Source: Syntrophales bacterium (lineage in GTDB: Bacteria; Desulfobacterota; Syntrophia; Syntrophales; UBA2210). Taken from it: a DNA stretch of 29,367 nucleotides. Numbering within the stretch: position 1 is the stretch's first letter; the number at the start of each line of letters is the position of its first letter. Below are positions 22,455 to 29,367 of this stretch, piece by piece. The stretch covers positions 1 through 29,367 of the forward strand of contig JAUSPK010000082.1 of the NCBI GenBank assembly GCA_030655735.1. The letters are read 5' to 3'. Made by a program: the position numbers and the translations under genes. The notes below the pieces were generated by a model that saw only the letters and a program-made list of their open reading frames with translations, did not search any database and had not been told where the DNA came from.

Positions 22455-24158
22455 GTGGAACTGAACGGCGCTCAAATATTAATACGATCATTTATGGAAG
22501 AGGGAGTCGATACCATTTTCGGGTATCCCGGAGGCTCCGTCCTCGATATATATGATGAACTATACAAATCTTCGATCAAGCATATCCTGGTCCGCCACGA
22601 ACAGGGCGCGGCGCACGCGGCCGACGGATATGCCCGATCATCGGGGAAGGTAGGGGTGTGCCTTGTGACCTCTGGTCCCGGCGCTACCAACACGGTAACG
22701 GGTATCGCCACGGCGTATATGGACTCGATACCGATGGTCATTGTGACGGGGCAGGTACAGACCCCCTTTATCGGGACCGATGCCTTTCAGGAGGCTGATA
22801 TAACCGGAATTACGCGACCCTGTACGAAACATAATTTCCTGGTCAGGCGTGTCGATGAGCTGGCCAATACGATGCGTGAGGCGTTCTATATCGCCCGTTC
22901 GGGGCGTCCCGGCCCCGTTCTCGTCGATCTTCCGAAGGATGTCATGCAGGCGAAGACGGAGTACCGGGAGATGACCCCCCTCAGTCCGGGGGTCTCGGAA
23001 CCGGTCTATCTTCCCGATGCCGGCCAGCTCATTGCAACCCTTGACCTGATCAAGAAGGCAAAAAAACCCGTCCTCCTCATCGGGGGGGGCATTATCCACG
23101 GTCGTGCGACGGCCGAACTGGTCGAATTCGCCCGCAAGGTCAAAATGCCTGTTACCTCGACCCTCATGGGACTTGGGGCCTTTCCCGGTACCGATCCCCT
23201 GTGGATGGGGATGCTCGGGATGCACGGTACCTACTACGCGAATATGGCCATCAGCGACTGTGACCTCCTCATTACTCTGGGGGTGCGGTTTTCCGATCGC
23301 GTGACCGGTAGACTTGCCTCTTTTGCCTCGAACGCAACCATCGTGCAGGTCGATATCGATGCCGCCTCGATAAACAAAAACGTCCTCGTTCATATACCGA
23401 TCGTCAGCGACTGCAAGTCCGCCCTGATCCAGTTGAACACCATGCTGGACAGAAACGGTCTTGAAAAGATCCGGGAAGGGCGCAAGGACTGGCTCGCCCA
23501 GATCGAAGGATGGCGGACCGAGGGACCCATGTCCTACTGCCAGGGTGATACTATCAAGCCGCAGTACGTCATCGAGAAGCTTTACGCCCTCACGAAGGGG
23601 GATGCCATCGTGGCGACTGAGGTGGGGCAGAACCAGATGTGGACGGCACAGTTTTTTCGCTTCAATAAGCCGAATACCTTTCTCACCTCGGGGGGTCTCG
23701 GGACGATGGGCTACGGACTTCCTGCCGCCATCGGCGCCCAGGTTGCCTTCCCCGACAAACTGGTCGTGGACGTCGCCGGAGACGGGAGCATCCAGATGAA
23801 CATCCAGGAGCTTGCCACGGCCGTCAGCTACAACCTTCCCGTGAAGGTGGTTATCCTCAATAACGGCTATCTCGGGATGGTCCGGCAGTGGCAGGAGCTC
23901 TTCTACGGAAAGCGGTATTCACACACCGACATCCGCGGACAGGGACCCGATTTCGTGAAGCTTGCCGAGGCTTACGGTGCCGTGGGCCTGAGGGCCACGA
24001 AGCCGGAAGAGGTGGAGGCGACCCTTGCTCGGGGACTGAAAACACCCGGACCGGTGGTAATGGACTTTGTGGTTGAGGGCGAAGAGGGGGTCTATCCCAT
24101 GGTGAATCCCGGCGCGCCACTGTCCGATATGAAGCTGAGCGGCGGCATAGGAATGTAG
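22455..24158 (+). CDS. ilvB: Acetolactate synthase, large (catalytic) subunit
   Basis: A 567-residue TPP-dependent enzyme that makes 2-acetolactate or 2-aceto-2-hydroxybutyrate, the first common step to valine, leucine and isoleucine. The N-terminal domain has Glu49 in VRHEQGAAHAADGYAR, which activates TPP. The central domain is FAD-binding (around 190-340). The C-terminal domain carries the TPP/Mg motif GDGS (442-445) through NNGYLG (469-474). MVRQWQELFY (475-484) is typical of biosynthetic AHAS. The GTG start has GAGGAGGTGG upstream, directly after the attenuator. ilvN follows after 72 bases. Length is normal for the family. Confidence 0.97.
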   Translation: MELNGAQILIRSFMEEGVDTIFGYPGGSVLDIYDELYKSSIKHILVRHEQGAAHAADGYARSSGKVGVCLVTSGPGATNTVTGIATAYMDSIPMVIVTGQVQTPFIGTDAFQEADITGITRPCTKHNFLVRRVDELANTMREAFYIARSGRPGPVLVDLPKDVMQAKTEYREMTPLSPGVSEPVYLPDAGQLIATLDLIKKAKKPVLLIGGGIIHGRATAELVEFARKVKMPVTSTLMGLGAFPGTDPLWMGMLGMHGTYYANMAISDCDLLITLGVRFSDRVTGRLASFASNATIVQVDIDAASINKNVLVHIPIVSDCKSALIQLNTMLDRNGLEKIREGRKDWLAQIEGWRTEGPMSYCQGDTIKPQYVIEKLYALTKGDAIVATEVGQNQMWTAQFFRFNKPNTFLTSGGLGTMGYGLPAAIGAQVAFPDKLVVDVAGDGSIQMNIQELATAVSYNLPVKVVILNNGYLGMVRQWQELFYGKRYSHTDIRGQGPDFVKLAEAYGAVGLRATKPEEVEATLARGLKTPGPVVMDFVVEGEEGVYPMVNPGAPLSDMKLSGGIGM

Positions 24159-24230
24159 GAAGGGTGAGATTCGAGGGGATTCCCTTCGAGCAGAGCCCCC
24201 TTGTACTATAACAGGAGAAAGGATAGAGTC

Positions 24231-24704
24231 ATGGAGGTAAAGGAGCATACGATTTCACTTCTGGTGCATAACAAACCGGATGTGCTTGCACGAATCGCGG
24301 GGACGTTCAGCGGGCGCGGGTATAATATTGAGAGTATCAGCGCCAACGTGACGCTGGATCCCAAGATTACGAAGATAAACATTGTTACGGTGGGAAATTC
24401 GGCGACAATCGTCCAGATTGAGAAACAGCTCAAGAAACTGGTGGATGTCATCGATGCATTTCACGTAAAGAGCGGGTCCACGATTCAGCGGGAGATGATC
24501 ATCGTCCGCGTGGAGGTGGCCAAGGGAGACCAGGGGGGGATCATTAAGGCCATCGAGGAGTTCGGCTGCAGGGTCCTGAAGAAAGGGTCCGGTTATTTCA
24601 TCCTTGAACTGACGGGGGACAAGAGTGAGGTCGATCAGGCGTTGACCTATCTTGGAACCCTTGGTATGAAAAACATGAGCAGATCCGGCCGGGTGGTCTT
24701 ATAA
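24231..24704 (+). CDS. ilvN: Acetolactate synthase, small (regulatory) subunit
   Basis: A 157-residue regulatory subunit, which in this family stimulates IlvB and confers valine feedback inhibition. The N-terminal ACT domain (about 5-78) starts HTISLLVHNKPDVLARIAGTFSGRGYNIESI, matching the IlvH/IlvN consensus, and a second ACT-like domain (about 85-157) follows. The first in-frame ATG is at 24201, but 24231 has AAAGGA eight bases upstream and begins the ACT domain. A weak hairpin (24170-24190) in the ilvB-ilvN gap has no U-run, so it is not called a terminator. The gap to ilvC is 39 bases. Confidence 0.96.
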   Translation: MEVKEHTISLLVHNKPDVLARIAGTFSGRGYNIESISANVTLDPKITKINIVTVGNSATIVQIEKQLKKLVDVIDAFHVKSGSTIQREMIIVRVEVAKGDQGGIIKAIEEFGCRVLKKGSGYFILELTGDKSEVDQALTYLGTLGMKNMSRSGRVVL

Positions 24705-24743
24705 TTTAACATAACATTTTAATATAACAGAAGGAGAGAAGAG

Positions 24744-25799
24744 ATGTCGAAGATGAATATTGGCGGTGTGGTGGAAGAGGTTATTACGGATGATGAATTT
24801 ACCCTGGAGAAGGCCAAAGAGGTCCTGAAGGACGAGACCATAGCCATCCTGGGGTATGGCGTGCAGGGCCCGGGGCAGGGGCTCAACATGATCGATAACG
24901 GTTTCAAGGTAATCATCGGACAGAGGGAGAGCGAAAAAGATTACTGGGACAAGGCCATTGCCGACGGATTCGTCCCCGGCGAAACCCTCTTTCCGATCGA
25001 AGAGGCGGCAAAGCGCGGGACGATCGTCATGATGCTCCTCTCCGATGCCGGGCAGAAGATGGTATGGCCGGTGATAAAACCCTATATGACCGAGGGGAAG
25101 GCCCTCTACTTTTCGCACGGCTTTTCCATCGTGTACAAGGAGCAGACTGGCGTCATTCCCCCCAAGAACATCGATGTCATCCTGGTCGCCCCCAAGGGAT
25201 CGGGGTTGACGGTCCGGAGAAACTTCCTTGACGGGAGCGGGATCAATTCCAGTATGGCCGTATTCCAGGATTACACGGGACGCGCCTACGACAGGACCTG
25301 CGCGATCGGCATCGCCGTCGGCTCGGGGTATCTCTTCCCAACGACCTTCGAAAACGAGGTCTACAGCGACCTGACCGGCGAGCGGGGCGTCCTGATGGGA
25401 TGCCTGGCTGGTGTCATGGAGGCCCAGTACGAGTGCCTCAGGAAGAACGGTCATGACCCCAGTGAGGCCTTCAACGAGACGGTGGAAGAGCTGACCCAGA
25501 GCCTGATCCGCCTGGTTGCGGAGAACGGGATGGACTGGATGTATGCCAACTGCAGCACCACGGCACAGCGAGGGGCCCTCGACTGGAAGGGTCGGTTCCG
25601 CGAGGCCGTCGCCCCCGTCTTCGATGACCTCTATGAGAGCGTCAAGTCCGGGAAAGAGACAGAGATAGTCCTCAGAGTTAACAGCGCCCCCGACTACCGC
25701 GAAAAGCTTCAGGTGGAGCTGGACACGATCAAGAATATGGAGATGTGGCGGGCAGGCGCGGTCCTGCGCGAGCTCAGACCGGAACGGCGGAAGAAGTAG
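24744..25799 (+). CDS. ilvC: Ketol-acid reductoisomerase, Bacteroidetes-like class I form
   Basis: A 351-residue NADPH- and Mg-dependent enzyme that converts acetohydroxyacids to dihydroxyacids. The Rossmann motif is GYGVQGPGQGLNM (37-49) rather than the usual GYGSQGHA. SHGFSIVYKEQTGVIPP and VAPKGSGLTVRRNF follow, then the knotted domain with SGYLFPTTFENEVYSDLTGERGVLMG and the metal-site Glu region ENGMDWMYANCSTTAQRGALDW. From memory this pattern is closest to the form typical of Bacteroidetes, slightly longer than the standard 330-340-residue bacterial class I enzyme. GGAGAGAAGAG precedes the ATG. ilvD starts 35 bases downstream. Confidence 0.95.
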   Translation: MSKMNIGGVVEEVITDDEFTLEKAKEVLKDETIAILGYGVQGPGQGLNMIDNGFKVIIGQRESEKDYWDKAIADGFVPGETLFPIEEAAKRGTIVMMLLSDAGQKMVWPVIKPYMTEGKALYFSHGFSIVYKEQTGVIPPKNIDVILVAPKGSGLTVRRNFLDGSGINSSMAVFQDYTGRAYDRTCAIGIAVGSGYLFPTTFENEVYSDLTGERGVLMGCLAGVMEAQYECLRKNGHDPSEAFNETVEELTQSLIRLVAENGMDWMYANCSTTAQRGALDWKGRFREAVAPVFDDLYESVKSGKETEIVLRVNSAPDYREKLQVELDTIKNMEMWRAGAVLRELRPERRKK

Positions 25800-25834
25800 C
25801 GGCGAGGTTCGATTCGGAAGAGAAAGGGGAGAGT

Positions 25835-27496
25835 ATGAGAAGCGATCTGATGACAAAGGGGTTGGAGCGCGCGCCCCACAGATCATTATATAAGGCAATG
25901 GGATACACCGATGAGGAGCTGTCCAGGCCGATTATCGGTGTGGTGAACTCGGCGAACGAGATCATTCCCGGTCACGTTCATCTCGATACCATTACGGACG
26001 ATGTCAAGGCGGGGGTCCGGATCGCGGGGGGGACCCCCGTGGTCTTCCCCACGATCGGCGTCTGTGACGGTATCGCCATGGGACACGCGGGGATGAAGTA
26101 CTCCCTGGCGAGCCGGGAACTGATAGCCGATTCCATCGAGATCATGGCGACGGCCCATCCCTTTGACGGGCTGGTTCTGATCCCCAACTGCGACAAGATC
26201 GTTCCGGGGATGCTCATGGCGGCGCTTCGCCTGAATATCCCCGCGATCGTCATCAGCGGTGGTCCGATGCTGGCCGGGACCCATGACGGGAAAAGCGTCG
26301 ATCTGATCAATGTCTTTGAAGGGGTCGGAAAGGTCAAATCGGGCGCGATGACCCAGGAGTCCCTCGATGAACTGGAGGACTGCGCCTGCCCCGGCTGCGG
26401 TTCATGCGCGGGGATGTTTACCGCGAACTCCATGAACTGCGTAACGGAGGCGCTGGGGTTCGGCCTCCCCGGAAACGGGACTATCCCCGCCGTTACCGCC
26501 GCACGCCGGCGGCTTGCCAAGAAGGCGGGGATGCAGGTTATGGAGCTTGTCAAGAAGGATATCAAGCCCCGCGACATCGCGACGCTCAAGGCCTTTGAGA
26601 ATGCTATTGCGGTCGATATGGCCCTGGGATGCTCGACCAACACGGTCCTCCACATCCCGGCAATCGCCCACGAGGCGGGAATCACCCTCGATCTGGATCT
26701 CTTCAACGCCATCAGCGAGAAGACGCCGAATATCTGCTATCTGAGCCCCGCGGGTCCTCATTACCTCCAGGACCTTGACGCCGCGGGGGGCATTCAGGCC
26801 GTGATGAAAGAGATCGGCGCTCTGGGGGTCATCAACTTTGATTCCCTGACCGTCACGGGGAAGACGGTGAAGAAGAACCTCAAGGGGGTGCTCGTAAAGA
26901 ACAGGGACGTTATAAGGTCAGTGGAAGACCCCTACGGCAAAGAGGGGGGAATCGCCATCCTGCGCGGGAACCTGGCCCCCGAAGGCGCCGTGGTCAAACA
27001 GTCCGCCGTGGCTCCCGATATGATGGTCAACGAGGGGCGTGCCCGCGTCTTCGATTCGGAGGATGACGCCATAAAGGCGATCCTTGGAGGGAAGATAAAG
27101 GGGGGTGACGTCGTTGTCATCCGCTACGAAGGACCCAAAGGGGGCCCCGGCATGCGTGAGATGCTGGCCCCGACCTCTGCCATCGTCGGCATGGGTCTCG
27201 ACAAGTCCGTCGTCCTTTTGACGGACGGGAGGTTCAGCGGCGGGACCCGGGGTGCGGCCATCGGGCATATATCCCCCGAAGCTGCCGAGGGGGGACCCAT
27301 CGGCCTCGTCAAGGAGGGGGACAGGATAGCCATCGATATCCCGAACAAGAAGATCGAACTGAAGGTCGACGAGCAGGAACTGGCGGAGCGGAGAAAGGGC
27401 TTTGTCCCGAAGGAGCCGCTCATCAAGACGGGCTACCTCGCCAGGTACGCGAAGATGGTCACATCGGCCAGCACGGGAGCGATTTTTAAAGACTAA
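25835..27496 (+). CDS. ilvD: Dihydroxyacid dehydratase
   Basis: A 553-residue iron-sulfur enzyme that dehydrates 2,3-dihydroxyacids to 2-oxoacids, the last common step of valine and isoleucine synthesis. Three cluster cysteines are present: Cys77 (GVCDGIAMGHAGM), Cys119 (PNCDKIVPGM) and Cys191 (CPGCGSCAGMFTANSMN). Lys121 is the expected carbamylated Mg ligand. The C-terminal beta-barrel has the signature LLTDGRFSGGTRG. The open frame extends upstream to 25745 inside ilvC, but the start at 25835 has AAAGGGGAG upstream and matches the family N-terminus. It is the last gene of the operon, followed by a strong terminator. Confidence 0.96.
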   Translation: MRSDLMTKGLERAPHRSLYKAMGYTDEELSRPIIGVVNSANEIIPGHVHLDTITDDVKAGVRIAGGTPVVFPTIGVCDGIAMGHAGMKYSLASRELIADSIEIMATAHPFDGLVLIPNCDKIVPGMLMAALRLNIPAIVISGGPMLAGTHDGKSVDLINVFEGVGKVKSGAMTQESLDELEDCACPGCGSCAGMFTANSMNCVTEALGFGLPGNGTIPAVTAARRRLAKKAGMQVMELVKKDIKPRDIATLKAFENAIAVDMALGCSTNTVLHIPAIAHEAGITLDLDLFNAISEKTPNICYLSPAGPHYLQDLDAAGGIQAVMKEIGALGVINFDSLTVTGKTVKKNLKGVLVKNRDVIRSVEDPYGKEGGIAILRGNLAPEGAVVKQSAVAPDMMVNEGRARVFDSEDDAIKAILGGKIKGGDVVVIRYEGPKGGPGMREMLAPTSAIVGMGLDKSVVLLTDGRFSGGTRGAAIGHISPEAAEGGPIGLVKEGDRIAIDIPNKKIELKVDEQELAERRKGFVPKEPLIKTGYLARYAKMVTSASTGAIFKD

Positions 27497-27522
27497 CACA
27501 CCGTCAGGCAACAAAACTGTTC

Positions 27523-27553
27523 AAAAAAACCTTCCCATGGGGAAGGTTTTTTT
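27523..27553. terminator. Bidirectional intrinsic terminator after ilvD
   Basis: Seven A, CCTTCCC (27530-27536), loop ATG, GGGAAGG (27540-27546), then seven T (27547-27553): a perfect stem with A- and T-runs on both sides, able to act on either strand. It lies 27 bases past the ilvD stop. Confidence 0.92.
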
Positions 27554-27604
27554 GTTTCCCCCCTCCCATGAGTACATTATTTAGTCAATATATTGTATTC
27601 ACCC

Positions 27605-27633
27605 TTGATATTAACCACAACATATTGTATAAG
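27605..27633 (+). promoter_or_regulatory. Sigma70-type promoter for the polysaccharide deacetylase gene
   Basis: TTGATA (27605-27610) and TATAAG (27628-27633) are exactly 17 bases apart. A leader of about 120 bases would follow before the ATG at 27760. Within it GATGGG (27661-27666) can pair with CCCATC (27700-27705). I did not recognise a known riboswitch. Confidence 0.55.
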
Positions 27634-27759
27634 TTCATCGGTTGTTCTTTGGCTTTACGCGATGGGCTGGCATGGCAGAGCGCTCGCTGTGTAAAACGAC
27701 CCATCTCACAATCGGATAATTGGAACCGCTCGGTCTTGTAGCTAAAAAAGGAACGCCAG

Positions 27760-28557
27760 ATGAATAGAAGAGACTTCTTGTATAAAAGCGGCTATTTGGT
27801 TGCAGGAAGTTTGCTCGGTGTGGGCACTTTTTCAAAGGCGTTTGCCTCCGCGGGGCAGGGTGGAAGCCCATTTCTTCGACCGCGGATAGTCGACATACCG
27901 AAGATAGCCCTCATTATCGATGATATCGGATATAGCATCCCACGCGCGAGAAAGTTCCTCAGTCTGAATATCCCCATCACCTTTTCCATCCTTCCCCGGG
28001 TTCCCTATTCACGGGATCTTGCTGGCGAAATCAGTGATCACGGGCATGAGGTGATGCTGCATCAGCCCATGCAGCCGTATGACTCCAGTCTTGATCCGGG
28101 CCCGGGCGCCCTCTACGAAGGGGATGATCCCTCCAGGATAATAGGGATTGTTGAAGAAAACATATCCGAGGTGCCCCTTGCAATCGGTGTTAATAACCAT
28201 ATGGGCTCACGGTTCACCGAGTGCCAAAGGGAAATACACGAGACCCTCCAGGTCATCAAGAACAACAACCTCTTTTTTGTCGACAGCAGAACATCCAACA
28301 ATTCCAAGGCATTCAGGACTGCCCGAAGGCTGCATCTGACAACCGACCGCAGGAACGTCTTCCTCGATACCGTCCGCAGTGAATCGACCATCCTCTACCG
28401 ACTCAATCAGTTGAAACGATGCGCGCAGGAATATGGGCACGCGATCGGGATCGGCCATCCCTTCCCGGAGACCGCCCGGGCCATCGAATACTTTTTGAGG
28501 GAGCTTCCGGCCTCCGATATCTCTTTTGTCCATATATCCAAGATTATGTACGCGTAA
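27760..28557 (+). CDS. Divergent polysaccharide deacetylase (YibQ family), Tat-exported
   Basis: A 265-residue protein. The N-terminus is a Tat signal: NRRDFLYKSG, a moderate hydrophobic run (11-23) and a cleavage region AFASA near 31. The mature domain is the divergent polysaccharide deacetylase fold (DUF610): KIALIIDDIGYS (48-59, metal Asp54/55), ITFSILPRVPYS (73-84), EVMLHQPM (97-104), GVNNHMGSRFT (143-153), FFVDSRTSNNS (172-182) and IGIGHPFPET (229-238). These parallel the catalytic motifs of NodB-type deacetylases. The substrate is unknown; YibQ-like proteins often sit near cell-envelope genes in Gram-negatives. AAAGGAA precedes the ATG. Confidence 0.9.
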   Translation: MNRRDFLYKSGYLVAGSLLGVGTFSKAFASAGQGGSPFLRPRIVDIPKIALIIDDIGYSIPRARKFLSLNIPITFSILPRVPYSRDLAGEISDHGHEVMLHQPMQPYDSSLDPGPGALYEGDDPSRIIGIVEENISEVPLAIGVNNHMGSRFTECQREIHETLQVIKNNNLFFVDSRTSNNSKAFRTARRLHLTTDRRNVFLDTVRSESTILYRLNQLKRCAQEYGHAIGIGHPFPETARAIEYFLRELPASDISFVHISKIMYA

Positions 28558-28566
28558 CCACATAGT

Positions 28567-28581
28567 AATACTTGAAGTATT
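28567..28581. repeat. Short inverted repeat
   Basis: AATACTT and AAGTATT flank a single G, a perfect 7-base inverted repeat just past the deacetylase stop. It is too short and AT-rich for a terminator, and no T-run follows. It may be an operator or chance. Confidence 0.3.
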
Positions 28582-28667
28582 GTAACATCGTCCGAATCAG
28601 GCAAAAACATTCTCTTCGGTCTTGAACAAATAAGTCGGAAAGTGAATTAGGGGTCATTGGGTTCATT

Positions 28668-29156
28668 ATGAAACTTAATCTGTTGACGCTGAAATTTTCC
28701 GGGGACTCTTCGGCACTCGAAGGTCCATTCCTGAGCGATTACTGGCGGGGATCTCTCTTTCATATCCGTATCTCGCTGATCCTGGGAGCGCTACTATACG
28801 CAGCTTTCGGCGGCCTGGACGCGTTCCTCATGCCGGAACAAAAATACACCATGTGGCTGATCCGGCTTATCGTCGTCTGCCCCGCCCTTTTGGGGCTTTT
28901 ACTGACATCGTTTTTAAAGTCCTTTGAACAATACATGCAGCCTCTTCTGGCGGGCGGCCTCATTCTGGCGGGCGGGGGCATCGTCTGCATGATCGTTATT
29001 GCCCCTGTGCCGGGTCAGGACATCCATGTAACGGTGAGCATCGGTCTTGCGCAATACAAGACGCAGGAAGAGATGAAGACCTTCATTCACCGGGCCGACC
29101 AGTTCATGTACCAGGGGAAAAGGGACGGGAAAGACCGCGTGTGCTGTGAGCCATAG
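28668..29156 (+). pseudogene. Internally deleted membrane-bound diguanylate cyclase-like protein
   Basis: A 162-codon frame joins two ends of a larger protein. Residues 1-116 are a membrane sensor N-terminus with about three helices (31-53, 61-82, 91-113); the last part, IVIAPVPG, normally continues into more helices. Residues 117-162 are the end of a GGDEF domain: HVTVSIGLAQY, then IHRADQFMYQGKRDGKDRV, matching the SIG-x-A and AD-x-x-MY-x-x-K-x-x-G-x-(N/D)-x-V consensus. The remaining membrane helices and the catalytic core with the GG(D/E)EF loop are missing, so no cyclase activity is expected. The junction is in frame near 29015. A terminator follows. Confidence 0.75.
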
Positions 29157-29164
29157 CCTCAAAT

Positions 29165-29201
29165 AAAAGCCCCGTTTCTCTTTTCGAGAAACAGGGCTTT
29201 T
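29165..29201. terminator. Intrinsic terminator between converging genes
   Basis: AAAAGCCC plus GTTTCTC (29165-29180) pairs with GAGAAAC plus GGGCTTTT (29186-29201), with one C-A mismatch and a five-base loop. The T-run at the end of the plus-strand stem, and the matching A-run on the left, allow use from both strands. It separates the truncated cyclase gene from the minus-strand gene at the window end. Confidence 0.82.
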
Positions 29202-29243
29202 GGGGATCAGACCATAAGCCCCTCTTGGGTACAACTGTTACGC

Positions 29244-29367
29244 TTACTCGGCGGACAGCTGACGGACGATCTTATACACCAGCTTATCCGGCCGCGCCTC
29301 GATGATCTCCAGTTGCGCTCCCTGGACGGCAATAACCTTCGAGGCCTGCACATCAAATTCATAGATC
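29244..29367 (-). CDS. Unidentified protein, C-terminal 40 residues (gene runs off window)
   Basis: A minus-strand frame enters at the right edge and ends at a TAA at 29244-29246. The visible end is hydrophilic with alternating beta-like and helical stretches (YEFDVQASKVIAVQGAQLEI, then ARPDKLVYKIVRQLSAE). Codon usage looks like the surrounding genes, and a terminator lies downstream at 29165-29201, which supports a real gene. I do not recognise the family from this fragment. Confidence 0.6.
   Translation of the reverse strand, partial: IYEFDVQASKVIAVQGAQLEIIEARPDKLVYKIVRQLSAE

Noticed and set aside
24170..24190. Hairpin between ilvB and ilvN as a terminator
   Set aside because: The stem is short with a G-U pair and there is no U-run after it; ilvN is clearly part of the operon.
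27634..27759. Riboswitch in the leader of the deacetylase gene
   Set aside because: Only a 6-bp closing stem is visible and no conserved core of a known riboswitch class was recognised.

Overview
The window is chromosomal DNA from a GC-rich (by eye), anaerobic Gram-negative bacterium, most likely a deltaproteobacterium in the broad sense (Desulfobacterota, Syntrophales-like). This is an inference from gene content: an oxygen-sensitive class III ribonucleotide reductase, rubrerythrin and ferritin-like diiron proteins, several lipoprotein and Sec/Tat signal peptides, and families common in that group (DUF169, DUF2130, DUF2905, nitronate-monooxygenase-like flavoproteins). No rRNA, tRNA, CRISPR array, transposase or integrase gene was found.

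Layout. 1-569: AT-rich stretch and a decayed response-regulator receiver fragment. 570-2695 (+): metallo-beta-lactamase-fold hydrolase and a serine beta-lactamase-like lipoprotein. 2738-6030 (-): coiled-coil protein, nitronate-monooxygenase-like flavoprotein, SDR dehydrogenase, hemolysin-III membrane protein. 6117-11744 (+): a small ORF interrupted by an in-frame UGA and coupled to a UPF0316 membrane protein, a GNAT-deacetylase fusion, a rubrerythrin-thioesterase fusion, a possible 26-residue membrane peptide, an M50 site-2 protease, and a protein with two ferritin-like domains. 12370-13422 (-): DUF4203-like membrane protein and a PanE-type reductase. 13677-14633 (+): alpha/beta hydrolase lipoprotein. 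14665-19844 (-): MA-type metallopeptidase, DUF2905, radical SAM protein, holin-like protein, DUF169, DUF2130. 20134-22212 (+): NrdD. 22232-27553 (+): the ilv operon with promoter, leader peptide, attenuator, ilvB, ilvN, ilvC, ilvD and final terminator. 27760-28557 (+): Tat-exported divergent polysaccharide deacetylase. 28668-29156 (+): internally deleted diguanylate-cyclase-like gene. 29244-29367 (-): 3' end of an unidentified gene.

The best-understood unit is the ilv operon. It encodes acetolactate synthase (large and small subunits), ketol-acid reductoisomerase and dihydroxyacid dehydratase, the shared steps of valine and isoleucine synthesis. Its leader shows every element of classical ribosome-mediated attenuation: a sigma70 promoter with a 17-bp spacer, a 32-codon peptide with nine isoleucines, a stop codon inside segment 2, mutually exclusive 1:2, 2:3 and 3:4 pairings, and a U-tract terminator. 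The other points of interest are two unusual domain fusions (acetyltransferase with acetylpolyamine-type deacetylase; rubrerythrin with hotdog thioesterase), the UGA-interrupted small ORF with a strong hairpin after the UGA, and two decayed signalling genes near the window edges.
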